Below, piece after piece: positions 1 to 5,996 of a stretch of 12,640 nucleotides of DNA (its first letter is position 1; the number at the start of each line of letters is the position of its first letter). The notes below the pieces were generated by a model, which did no database searches, was not told the DNA's origin, and saw nothing but the letters and a program-made list of their open reading frames with translations. Where the stretch lies: positions 1 to 12,640 of the forward strand of contig DAHWTK010000049.1 in assembly GCA_027328825.1 (NCBI GenBank), in the 5' to 3' direction. This DNA is from Nitrospirota bacterium. Lineage in GTDB: Bacteria; Nitrospirota; JACRHJ01. The position numbers were made by a program, and so were the translations under genes.

Positions 1-8
1 TGACGATA

Positions 9-989
9 ATGTTCCGTAAAATATTGCCTGTATTCCTGGTTCTGTCGGTTGTGTGCTCCGGGCGCGCGGCACTTGCGGACCAGGCGAAGCCCCAGGTGCA
101 GAATTCCCCGGTTAAAAAATCCGAGAAAGCCGAGAAGGCGAAGAAGGCGAAGAAACCTCACAAGGAAACCAGGAGCGAGAAGGCCCGGAGATATTACGGC
201 AACGGCCTCTGGGCGGAGTTGCAGCAAAACTGGGGTGAGGCGATAAAGGATTTCAAGACGGTTACCGAGCTTGAGCCGAAGAGCTATAAATCTTGGTTTC
301 ACCTGGCACGGGATTACAAAAAGGCGTCCCGGGCGATGGCCGCCGTACCAGCTTTGAATAACGCTATAAAGATAGAACCGAAGGCCCCGCAGGCATATCT
401 TTCGCTCATGGACGTCTACTGGGGTATGAACGGGCTTTTAAAAAACGTGGTCAGCACCGGTGAAGAGGCCATGAAGAATGGCGTAAGCCCGGCAATTATC
501 CTGCCGGATATGGGCTGGTATTATTACCTTGCGGGGGATACCGCCAACGCGGAGGACTGCTATAAAAAAGCGTACAAGGCAAACCCGAAAAACTCCACAC
601 TGGTGAACAACATGGGCCTGCTCCTCTTCTCGGAAGGCAAATATAAAGAGGCCGCCGGTCGGTTCAGGGAGGCCTCGAAGCTCAACCCCGACAGTGTCCT
701 CGCGCTGTATTTCGAGGCCCTGTCCTATAACAAGCTGGGGAAGGAGACCGAGGCGCTGGCTGCTCTCAAAGTGGCGGTCAAAAAAGACGCGAATCTCCAG
801 AAAGAGTCGGCTTCATTTAACGAGAAATTCCTCCCCGGGAAGAATCCTGGCGATATCTCCGTGCTGTTTTTAAGACTCAAGCCGCTCCCTCCGGCGCTCA
901 AGAACATATTGGTAACGGCCCCGGCGCTGAAGGACATGTCGATAACGGCGCCTCCGAAAAATAAAACAGGCGCCGCGAAGGGGAAATGA
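9..989 (+). CDS. Exported tetratricopeptide-repeat (TPR) protein
   Basis: 326 aa. Residues 1-24 look like a Sec signal peptide: MFRK, a hydrophobic stretch, then a likely cleavage site after ALA. Cys16 does not sit in a good lipobox, so a soluble periplasmic or surface-associated protein is more likely than a lipoprotein. A charged Lys/Ala/Glu linker (about 33-60) follows, then about five or six TPR-like helical hairpins over about 60-262. The clearest are at 164-196 and 197-230, with the usual G-Y/A-F-P spacing. The C-terminal 60 residues are basic and Pro/Ala-rich, without a known fold. TPR arrays mediate protein-protein contacts; the partner cannot be read from the sequence. The stop overlaps the hemD start (ATGA, 986-989), so the two are probably translationally coupled. 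The 8 bases before the ATG show no clear ribosome binding site, so it may itself be coupled to an upstream gene. Confidence 0.85.
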   Translation: MFRKILPVFLVLSVVCSGRAALADQAKPQVQNSPVKKSEKAEKAKKAKKPHKETRSEKARRYYGNGLWAELQQNWGEAIKDFKTVTELEPKSYKSWFHLARDYKKASRAMAAVPALNNAIKIEPKAPQAYLSLMDVYWGMNGLLKNVVSTGEEAMKNGVSPAIILPDMGWYYYLAGDTANAEDCYKKAYKANPKNSTLVNNMGLLLFSEGKYKEAAGRFREASKLNPDSVLALYFEALSYNKLGKETEALAALKVAVKKDANLQKESASFNEKFLPGKNPGDISVLFLRLKPLPPALKNILVTAPALKDMSITAPPKNKTGAAKGK

Positions 990-1786
990 AACCTGCATCC
1001 GGAGGGCCGCTCTCAGGCGTCCGCGTGGTCGTCACCCGCGCGAAGGAACAGTCCGTCGAATTAAGCGCAATGCTTGAAGGCGCGGGCGCGAAAGTGGTTT
1101 CCGTCCCGGCGATAGAGACTGTTCTGCCGGAGGATACGTCCGGCATCGACAGGGGGATTGAGAATCTTTCTTCCTACGACTATGCGGTATTTACAAGCGC
1201 AAATTCCGTCCGGTTTCTTCTGCTTCGGATGGCGGAGCTTGGAAGAGGGCTTGAGGGGCTGAGGCGGCTGAGGATTGTCGCCGTCGGGCCGAAGACGGCG
1301 CAGGCGCTTGAGAAAAACGGCCTGAAGGCGGACGTCGTTCCGGATGAATTTGTGGCGGAAGGGACGGTTTCCGCCCTTTCGAGGGAGGGCGTCGGAGGCA
1401 GGAAATTCCTGTATCCGAGGGCGGAAACGGCGAGGGAGGTTCTGCCGGACGCGCTGAGGAAGGCGGGCGCGGTGGTGGATGTTGCGGTCGCTTACAGGAC
1501 GATAGCTCCGAAGGGCCTGGATGGTATAATAAAAGACGCGCTCGCGGGCGACATGCCGACGGTCATTACCTTTACCAGCTCGTCCACTGTCAGGAATTTT
1601 CTGGATGCGGCGGCGAAGGCCGGCGCAGCGGGGAAGGCGCTTTCAGGGGCGGCTATTGTGTGCATAGGGCCGGTGACGGCGAAGACGGCTGAGGATGCGG
1701 GGCTTAAGGTTTCGATTATCCCGCGTGAATATACGGCGGAATCCATGTTTTCCGCTATAATTGATTATTTCAAAGGAGAAAAGTAA
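986..1786 (+). CDS. hemD: Uroporphyrinogen-III synthase
   Basis: 266 aa, about the usual length for stand-alone HemD. The enzyme cyclises hydroxymethylbilane to uroporphyrinogen III with inversion of ring D, in the cytoplasm, at the branch point to heme, siroheme and cobalamin. The two-lobed pattern is visible: GVRVVVTR at 11-18, FTSANSV at 69-75 and VGPKTA at 100-105 in one half; VAYRT at 168-172, TFTSSSTV at 195-202 and IGPVTAKTAEDAGL at 227-240 in the other. The family is poorly conserved, but FTSANSV with the two GP-x-T-A motifs is diagnostic. It is not fused to a uroporphyrinogen methyltransferase, as it is in many anaerobes. The ATG overlaps the preceding stop by 4 bp, with a purine run (AAGGGGAA) just before it. 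hemB lies about 800 bp downstream, which supports the tetrapyrrole role. Confidence 0.93.
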   Translation: MKPASGGPLSGVRVVVTRAKEQSVELSAMLEGAGAKVVSVPAIETVLPEDTSGIDRGIENLSSYDYAVFTSANSVRFLLLRMAELGRGLEGLRRLRIVAVGPKTAQALEKNGLKADVVPDEFVAEGTVSALSREGVGGRKFLYPRAETAREVLPDALRKAGAVVDVAVAYRTIAPKGLDGIIKDALAGDMPTVITFTSSSTVRNFLDAAAKAGAAGKALSGAAIVCIGPVTAKTAEDAGLKVSIIPREYTAESMFSAIIDYFKGEK

Positions 1787-2125
1787 ATGCTTGAAGTCAG
1801 CGCAAAGGCGGTAAGCGAATTCAAAAAAGTCCTGGAGGCCCAGGAGGAAAAGGGCCTGGGTGTAAAGATAAAGGCGTTCATGGCGCAGTCGTCCTGCTGC
1901 TCCTGCGGCCCGTCGCAGAACTACGAGATGGACCTTGTCGAGAAAGGCGAAAAGGGCGACCTGAGCTTCGAGATGCAGGGCGTTAATTTCTATCTCGACC
2001 CGGAGACGGACGCGATGATGGACGGCCTCGAAGTGGATTTCTCGGAAGACCACGGCTTCATAATCAAGGAGACCGGGGCCTCGTCTTGCGGCTGCGGAGG
2101 CGGGCACGGCGGCTCCTGCTGCTGA
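1787..2125 (+). CDS. HesB/IscA-like cysteine-rich protein, probable Fe-S or metal binding
   Basis: 112 aa, close to the roughly 105-120 aa of A-type Fe-S carriers. The order of elements matches the HesB/IscA fold: an N-terminal 'LEVSAKAVSEFKKVL' helix, a middle Cys patch, 'VNFYLDPETDAMMDGLEVDF' at about 66-85, then 'GFII' and a C-terminal Cys-Gly-Cys. Classical members use one middle Cys plus a C-terminal CxC. Here there are three middle Cys (37, 38, 40), the CGC pair (101, 103), and an added Gly/His tail ending in Cys-Cys (111, 112). That makes seven Cys with a nearby His107, so Fe-S or other thiophilic metal binding is likely, but the ligand is inferred. It starts directly after the hemD stop (TAA then ATG) with GGAG at 1775-1778, 8 nt upstream. 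Its place after hemD suggests co-expression with tetrapyrrole synthesis. Confidence 0.72.
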   Translation: MLEVSAKAVSEFKKVLEAQEEKGLGVKIKAFMAQSSCCSCGPSQNYEMDLVEKGEKGDLSFEMQGVNFYLDPETDAMMDGLEVDFSEDHGFIIKETGASSCGCGGGHGGSCC

Positions 2126-2130
2126 AAAAA

Positions 2131-2134
2131 GGAG
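2131..2134 (+). promoter_or_regulatory. Ribosome binding site deciding the DUF3467 start
   Basis: GGAG sits 5 nt before the ATG at 2140. It rules against the longer reading from 2086, whose extra 18 residues would be an Arg/Leu-rich shadow of the Gly/Cys tail of the upstream gene. Confidence 0.8.
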
Positions 2135-2139
2135 ATAAG

Positions 2140-2442
2140 ATGGCGGAAAAACCGAAAGACGTGCCCGGCGGACTGACCTTCGAGCTCAGGCCGGATGTCG
2201 AGACCGGAGTTTATTCCAACGTCGCCAGCATAGTGCATAATCCCAACGAATTCATATTCGATTTCGCTGCGGTATTGCCGGGCAAGGATTCAGCCGTCGT
2301 GCGTGCACGGATTATAACCAATCCCGTGCACGCCAAGCAGTTCCTTGCCGCGCTCGCGGAGAATATAGCCGGATACGAGAGGCAGTTCGGTGAGATACAG
2401 TCGCCCCTTCAGATGCCGGGGCAGAAGACCACGGTACATTAG
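2140..2442 (+). CDS. DUF3467 family protein
   Basis: 100 aa, small and soluble, with no signal peptide or membrane segment. The pattern 'YSN-A-I-HNPNEFIFDFA-VLPG' (about 26-52), then 'VRARIITNPVHAKQFLAALAENIAGYERQFG' further on, matches DUF3467. This is a family of short uncharacterised bacterial proteins recognised by (T/N)PNEFxxDF, V-x-x-R-I-x-x-(S/N)P-x-H-A-K and a closing amphipathic helix. No biochemical function is established. The frame is open back to 2086 inside the preceding gene, but GGAG at 2131-2134, 5 nt before the ATG at 2140, and the start of family similarity decide this start. It follows the HesB-like gene by 14 bp and is probably the last gene of the hemD operon, because repeat elements follow. 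Confidence 0.85.
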   Translation: MAEKPKDVPGGLTFELRPDVETGVYSNVASIVHNPNEFIFDFAAVLPGKDSAVVRARIITNPVHAKQFLAALAENIAGYERQFGEIQSPLQMPGQKTTVH

Positions 2443-2451
2443 CGATTACGC

Positions 2452-2510
2452 CGTCATTCCCGCCCCGGTTTTATGCATGACCTTAGGCAGGCTCCGGCGG
2501 GAACCCAGGG
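2452..2510. repeat. Interspersed-repeat-like element with GTCATTCCCGCC / GGCGGGAA inverted arms
   Basis: TTCCCGCC at 2457-2464 is matched by its exact reverse complement GGCGGGAA at 2496-2503, with a 31-nt interior. The outer words 'CGTCATTCCCGCC' and 'GGCGGGAACCCAGG' resemble the short palindromic repeats (CGTCATTCCCGC...GCGGGAATCCAG) scattered between genes in many proteobacterial and related genomes. It lies just after the DUF3467 stop. Only one copy is in this window, so the repeat status is inferred from resemblance. Confidence 0.55.
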
Positions 2511-2513
2511 TCT

Positions 2514-2548
2514 GATGTAGCCGCCTGATTTATCAGGCGGTTTACATC
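2514..2548. repeat. Inverted repeat / hairpin between DUF3467 and hemB
   Basis: CCGCCTGAT (2521-2529) and ATCAGGCGG (2532-2540) are perfect reverse complements around TT. Outside them GATGTA (2514-2519) pairs with TACATC (2543-2548), separated by a small asymmetric bulge. The total stem is about 15 bp. Only three T follow the inner stem, so it is not a convincing intrinsic terminator. A repetitive palindrome that can still attenuate transcription or stabilise the upstream mRNA end is the better reading. Confidence 0.6.
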
Positions 2549-2585
2549 GCCACATGAATGGGGCAGCTACAAAAGAAGAAATTAC

Positions 2586-2590
2586 GGAGG
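2586..2590 (+). promoter_or_regulatory. Ribosome binding site deciding the hemB start
   Basis: GGAGG lies 6 nt before the ATG at 2597. The alternative ATG at 2558 would add 13 basic residues not typical of HemB and has no comparable site upstream. Confidence 0.88.
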
Positions 2591-2596
2591 TTTGAA

Positions 2597-3571
2597 ATGT
2601 TTTTCCCACAGTACCGCGCGAGGCGGATGCGCTCGAACGAAACGATAAGGAGGATGGTGCGCGAGACCGCGCTTTCCCCGGACGATTTTATCTATCCGCT
2701 CTTTGTTGCGCACGGGAGAAACGTCAAGAAGGAAATATCCTCGATGCCCGGGAATTTCCAGCAGTCCGTGGATAACATCGTGCGGGACGCGAAGGAGACG
2801 TTTTCGCTTGGAATCCCCGCCGTGCTCCTTTTCGGAATCCCGGCGTCCAAGGACTCGCGCGGCTCCGAGGCGTACGCCGAGGACGGCATAGTCCAGCAGG
2901 CCGTACGCGCGATAAAGGACGCCGTGCCGGAGCTTATGGTTATAACGGACGTATGCCTGTGCGAATATACCGACCACGGCCACTGCGGGATTGTTGAAAA
3001 CGGCGAGATATTGAACGACCCGACCGTCGAACTGCTCTGCAAGGAGGCGCTCTCTCACGCAAGGGCGGGCGCGGACATCGTCGCGCCCTCGGACATGATG
3101 GACGGGCGCGTGGGCGCAATACGCGAGGCGCTCGACGACGACGGCTACTCCGGCACGCCGATAATGTCTTATGCCGTGAAATACGCCTCGTCTTTCTACG
3201 GGCCTTTCCGCGAGGCCGCCGAATCCACACCCGCGTACGGAGACAGGCGCAGCCACCAGATGGACCCGGCCAACGCGCGCGAGGCCCTGCGAGAGGCGGA
3301 GCTCGACATCGATGAAGGCGCGGATATAGTCATGGTAAAGCCCGCCCTGCCGTATCTCGACATAATCTGCCGCCTGCGCGAGAACACCGACCTCCCCATC
3401 GCGGCCTATAACGTTTCGGGCGAGTTCTCCATGATAAAGGCTGCGGAGAAGCTCGGCTGGATGGACGGCAAACGCGCCATGATGGAATCCCTAATCGGCA
3501 TAAAACGCGCGGGGGCGGACATAATAATCACATATTTCGCCAAAGAGGCGGCGGAGATATTGAACCGGTAA
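2597..3571 (+). CDS. hemB: Delta-aminolevulinic acid dehydratase (porphobilinogen synthase)
   Basis: 324 aa, the normal length. HemB condenses two 5-aminolevulinate molecules to porphobilinogen, the second common step of tetrapyrrole synthesis, in the cytoplasm as a homo-octamer. Family hallmarks from the N-terminus: RARRMR at 7-12; FIYPLFV at 31-37; the metal site DVCLCEYTDHGHCG at 118-131, with Cys120, Cys122 and Cys130; Lys195 in SYAVKYASSFYGPFREA; and the Schiff-base Lys248 in MVKPALPYLD. The three cysteines mark the zinc-binding class, not the Asp-rich Mg-only class. The region RSHQMDPANAREALREAELD (218-237) is the usual substrate and allosteric-magnesium segment. The strong GGAGG sets the start. 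The gene is separated from hemD by three short elements and followed by a hairpin repeat, so it may be a single-gene unit or the end of the heme operon. Confidence 0.97.
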   Translation: MFFPQYRARRMRSNETIRRMVRETALSPDDFIYPLFVAHGRNVKKEISSMPGNFQQSVDNIVRDAKETFSLGIPAVLLFGIPASKDSRGSEAYAEDGIVQQAVRAIKDAVPELMVITDVCLCEYTDHGHCGIVENGEILNDPTVELLCKEALSHARAGADIVAPSDMMDGRVGAIREALDDDGYSGTPIMSYAVKYASSFYGPFREAAESTPAYGDRRSHQMDPANAREALREAELDIDEGADIVMVKPALPYLDIICRLRENTDLPIAAYNVSGEFSMIKAAEKLGWMDGKRAMMESLIGIKRAGADIIITYFAKEAAEILNR

Positions 3572-3597
3572 AAAATAAGCTGTTCCACTTTTCTTTG

Positions 3598-3629
3598 GTT
3601 GCTTTCTTTTCCTGCGAAAAGAAAGTAAC
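3598..3629. repeat. Perfect hairpin repeat upstream of the hydrolase
   Basis: CTTTCTTTTC (3602-3611) and GAAAAGAAAG (3616-3625) are exact reverse complements around a CTGC loop. The pairing extends outward through a G-U and three more pairs (3598-3601 with 3626-3629), giving 14 bp. The sequence resembles the 'TTTGGTT(A/G)CTTTCTTTT...AAAAGAAAGTAAC' palindromes dispersed through many bacterial genomes. It occupies most of the 64-bp gap between hemB and the hydrolase. It may end hemB transcription or fold over the hydrolase's translation start, which lies 6 nt beyond it. Confidence 0.7.
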
Positions 3630-3635
3630 GGTGTC

Positions 3636-4382
3636 TTGACCAGATACGACATCACAATAAACGGACGCAGTGTCCGATACTATGAAGGCGGCAATGGAAA
3701 GCCGCTCTTGCTCCTGCACGGCGCGGGAGCGACCGCAAAGCTCTGGCACCGCCAGTCCGGCGCACTCTCCGGGCGTTTCAGGGTAATAGTTCCAGACCTG
3801 CCGGGCTTCGGCGGCTCCGCGCGCGGCCCGGAGATACAAAGCGTCCGGGATTATGCCCGTTTCCTGTTTCAATTCCTCGGCTCTTTGAAAATCGAAAGCG
3901 TATCCGTCCTCGGTAGCTCTATGGGCGGCTGGGCCGCGCTGTGGCTGGCGGCGGAATATCCGCGGCTTGTCGAGAGGCTGGCGCTTGTCTCTCCCGCCGG
4001 CGTATACAGGCCGGACAATATGCCGATGACGGTGGACGAAGTCCTGCGGGAGGTGAAAAATTATTACGGGAGCCTTTCGGACGGGCCGCTTTCAGCCTCG
4101 GCCTCGGAGGAATTGGCAAAGGCCGTCGATACGATAAAAAGTATGCACAAAGCCGGAGGTCTTATCCCGGACGTCGAGCCGGAACTCCAGAAGATAAAGG
4201 CCCCGACGCTTATAATCTGGGGCAGCGGGGACAGGGTAATCCCGCCTTCGTATGCGGAGATATTCGCCCGCGCGATAGCGGGCTCGCGGTTAGCGGTAAT
4301 GGAAGGCGCGGGACACCTGCCATACGTGGAGCGGCCAGTGGAATTCAACGAAATAATAACAAGTTTTTTTGAAGGAAGCTAA
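3636..4382 (+). CDS. Alpha/beta-hydrolase fold protein
   Basis: 248 aa, typical for single-domain alpha/beta hydrolases. The oxyanion-hole segment is LLLLHGAG (24-31). The nucleophile elbow G-S-S-M-G (93-97) puts Ser95 as nucleophile, WGSGD places the acid at Asp199, and GAGHLPYVERP gives His227. The catalytic triad is therefore complete. Overall it resembles the meta-cleavage-product hydrolase/BioH-like esterase group, but the substrate cannot be named. There is no signal peptide, so it is cytoplasmic. The start is TTG at 3636: no ATG or GTG exists between the in-frame stop at 3576 and this point, and family similarity begins at once. No good Shine-Dalgarno is seen, only the purine arm of the preceding hairpin. 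The stop overlaps the maf start by 1 bp (TAATG), so the two are coupled. Confidence 0.9.
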   Translation: MTRYDITINGRSVRYYEGGNGKPLLLLHGAGATAKLWHRQSGALSGRFRVIVPDLPGFGGSARGPEIQSVRDYARFLFQFLGSLKIESVSVLGSSMGGWAALWLAAEYPRLVERLALVSPAGVYRPDNMPMTVDEVLREVKNYYGSLSDGPLSASASEELAKAVDTIKSMHKAGGLIPDVEPELQKIKAPTLIIWGSGDRVIPPSYAEIFARAIAGSRLAVMEGAGHLPYVERPVEFNEIITSFFEGS

Positions 4383-4951
4383 TGAACACGAAAAAGATTA
4401 TTCTCGCATCCGCATCGCCCCGCCGCCGGGAGCTCCTGAAACTTGCCGGGATGCCCTTCAGCGTAGACCCCGCCAATGCGGACGAATCCCCCATGACGGG
4501 CGAGTCTCCCCGGGAACACGTAAGGCGTCTTGCGATCCTCAAGGCCGGAACGGTCGCGGCGAGACACAGGAAGGGATTGGTGCTCGGCGCGGATACGGTC
4601 GTGGTGGTGGACGGAATGATCCTTGGCAAACCCGCGTCGAAAGCGGAGGCGAGACGGATGCTGAAGCTTATCTCCGGGAGGACGCACGATGTCCTGACCG
4701 GGATAGCCCTTGCGGACGCCGGGACGGGGCGAGTCGTTAGCGCCGTCGATAGGACAAAGGTCGCCGTGAAGCCGCTCTCCGTAAAAGAGATAGAAGACTA
4801 TGTCAAGACTGGGGAGCCGATGGACAAGGCCGGGGCCTACGGGATACAGGGGCTTTTTTCGGTATACGTAAGCGGCATACGCGGATGTTTTTTCAATGTC
4901 GTCGGGCTTCCGCTCCCGCGCCTCTTTGGGCTTATAAAAAAAATAGCATAG
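4382..4951 (+). CDS. maf: Maf family nucleotide pyrophosphatase (dTTP/UTP type likely)
   Basis: 189 aa, the standard Maf length. Maf proteins hydrolyse non-canonical or selected nucleoside triphosphates to monophosphate and pyrophosphate, and were first linked to septum inhibition in Bacillus subtilis. Motifs are complete: LASASPRRRELL (8-19); GADTVVVVDGMILGKP (69-84) with catalytic Asp71; SGRTHDVLTG (98-107); TGEPMDKAGAYGIQG (143-157); and FNVVGLP (171-177). The GEPMDKAGAYGIQG form suits the Maf/YhdE dTTPase/UTPase branch, not the YceF 7-methyl-GTP branch, though that assignment is by memory of family patterns. GGAAG just before the TAATG overlap is the ribosome binding site. It is the middle gene of a hydrolase-maf-panE-like run. 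Confidence 0.95.
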   Translation: MNTKKIILASASPRRRELLKLAGMPFSVDPANADESPMTGESPREHVRRLAILKAGTVAARHRKGLVLGADTVVVVDGMILGKPASKAEARRMLKLISGRTHDVLTGIALADAGTGRVVSAVDRTKVAVKPLSVKEIEDYVKTGEPMDKAGAYGIQGLFSVYVSGIRGCFFNVVGLPLPRLFGLIKKIA

Positions 4952-4961
4952 AGGAATATTT

Positions 4962-5996
4962 ATGAAAGTAGCAGTCTCCGGGATAACGCCTCCGGGTTGC
5001 ACCATCGCCGCGCTACTCGCCGAAGCCGGCGAAGAGGTATGTCTTATCGGTACTCCCGAAAAGATCGAGCGTATCTATGAGAGGATCCTCACGGTGCGGC
5101 AGGTCTGGGACGGCAGGGTAATATCCGTGGATGTCAACATGGCGCCTTATCCTGCCTTTTCGCCGGACGTGCTGGTTTTTGCGGAAAGGGTGCAGGATAC
5201 GCTCCCGGCGGCTGAGAGGCTTCTGCCTTACTGCCGGGAGGCGACGGTTGCGACAATCCAGGAAGGCACCAAGACGGAGCAGATAGTCGCAAAGGTATTC
5301 CCGCGCGATAACATAGTCACCTGCGTACTTACGCTCGGAGCGAACTGCGCCGTACCCGGAGAAGTAACCGTCAACTTCAAGGGCTACATGGTAATCGGCA
5401 AGGCCTACGACGCGCCCGGATGGCGCGAGGACATGGTGATGAGTCTCATGTCCAAGGCCTTCAGCACGCGCCCCGGTAAAAAAATAGCGCACGTCAACTG
5501 CACGCGCCTCCTGCTGAACCTGCCGTACTGTATTCCGGCCATAATCGGAAAAACGGTGGAGAAGACGTTCACTGACCCGGAGATGGCAGAGGTCGCGGCG
5601 CTTCTGTTGAAGGAAGGAATGACGATCATAAAAAAGGCTGGAGTTTATATAGAGGCTCTGCCCGACCTGGATGAGAAAAGCCTGCACGACCTCGTCGACT
5701 CGCCGCTCCCGGAAGCGTCGCGGAAGTTCACGGAAGCGGTGGCGTCGCTCTCAAGGTGTCCGTGCGAGGGGCCTGTTCTGGGGAGCCTTGAGCGCGGGGA
5801 GCCGTCGGAGGTGGATTACCAGAACGGCGAGCTGGTGAAGATTGCCAAGGCCCTGGGGCGAGATGCGCCCTTGAACGAGCTGATGGTAAGGCTTGTCCAT
5901 CAGGTGGAGAAGACCTGGAGGTTTATGACGAAGGAGGAGTTCCTGGCCTGTGTCAGAAAAGCAGTGCCTCACCAAGAGCCACGGCAAGGACTATAA
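4962..5996 (+). CDS. PanE/ApbA-like ketopantoate reductase family protein, divergent active site
   Basis: 344 aa, somewhat longer than typical PanE (about 300). The fold is recognisable: an N-terminal Rossmann-like segment (1-30), 'TIQEG' at the place of the QNG loop (98-102), 'VPGEVTVNFKGYMVIGK' (131-147), 'RLLLN' (182-186), and the C-terminal helical signature 'GSLERGEPSEVDYQNGELV' plus 'APLNELMVRLV' (274-312). PanE reduces 2-dehydropantoate to pantoate with NADPH. Several key positions are changed: the GxGxxG loop reads G-I-T-P-P-G (7-12), Asn98 of E. coli PanE aligns with Glu101, and catalytic Lys176 aligns with Arg182. Only the substrate-binding Glu (E283) is kept. It may be inactive or use another substrate. 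GAGGA lies 6 nt upstream of the start, 10 bp after maf. The last 44 bp overlap the convergent DUF401 gene. panC on the other strand makes a pantoate role tempting but unproven. Confidence 0.8.
   Translation: MKVAVSGITPPGCTIAALLAEAGEEVCLIGTPEKIERIYERILTVRQVWDGRVISVDVNMAPYPAFSPDVLVFAERVQDTLPAAERLLPYCREATVATIQEGTKTEQIVAKVFPRDNIVTCVLTLGANCAVPGEVTVNFKGYMVIGKAYDAPGWREDMVMSLMSKAFSTRPGKKIAHVNCTRLLLNLPYCIPAIIGKTVEKTFTDPEMAEVAALLLKEGMTIIKKAGVYIEALPDLDEKSLHDLVDSPLPEASRKFTEAVASLSRCPCEGPVLGSLERGEPSEVDYQNGELVKIAKALGRDAPLNELMVRLVHQVEKTWRFMTKEEFLACVRKAVPHQEPRQGL

Noticed and set aside
1..8. TGA at 1-3 as the stop of an upstream gene
   Set aside because: It is plausible given the tight packing, but three bases cannot support a feature.
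9..80. Lipoprotein signal with Cys16 in the TPR protein
   Set aside because: The residues before Cys16 (S-V-V) do not form a lipobox, while an ALA cleavage site follows at 22-24.
2514..2548. Intrinsic terminator for the hemD operon
   Set aside because: The stem is good, but it is followed by only TTT before TACATC, so a true U-tract is missing. Kept as a repeat.
2541..2573. hemB promoter with TTTACA and TACAAA boxes
   Set aside because: The spacing is 21 nt and the -10 match is weak, so it was not strong enough to annotate.
2582..3256. Long minus-strand open frame (224 codons) across hemB
   Set aside because: It is antisense to an unmistakable HemB and Arg/His/Val-rich without recognisable motifs, as expected from mirrored codon bias in a GC-rich gene.
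4379..5005. Minus-strand open frame (208 codons) over maf
   Set aside because: Maf on the plus strand has every family motif; the antisense frame has none.
5013..5687. Minus-strand open frame (224 codons) over the PanE-like gene
   Set aside because: It is a composition-driven shadow; the plus frame shows a recognisable fold signature and a ribosome binding site.
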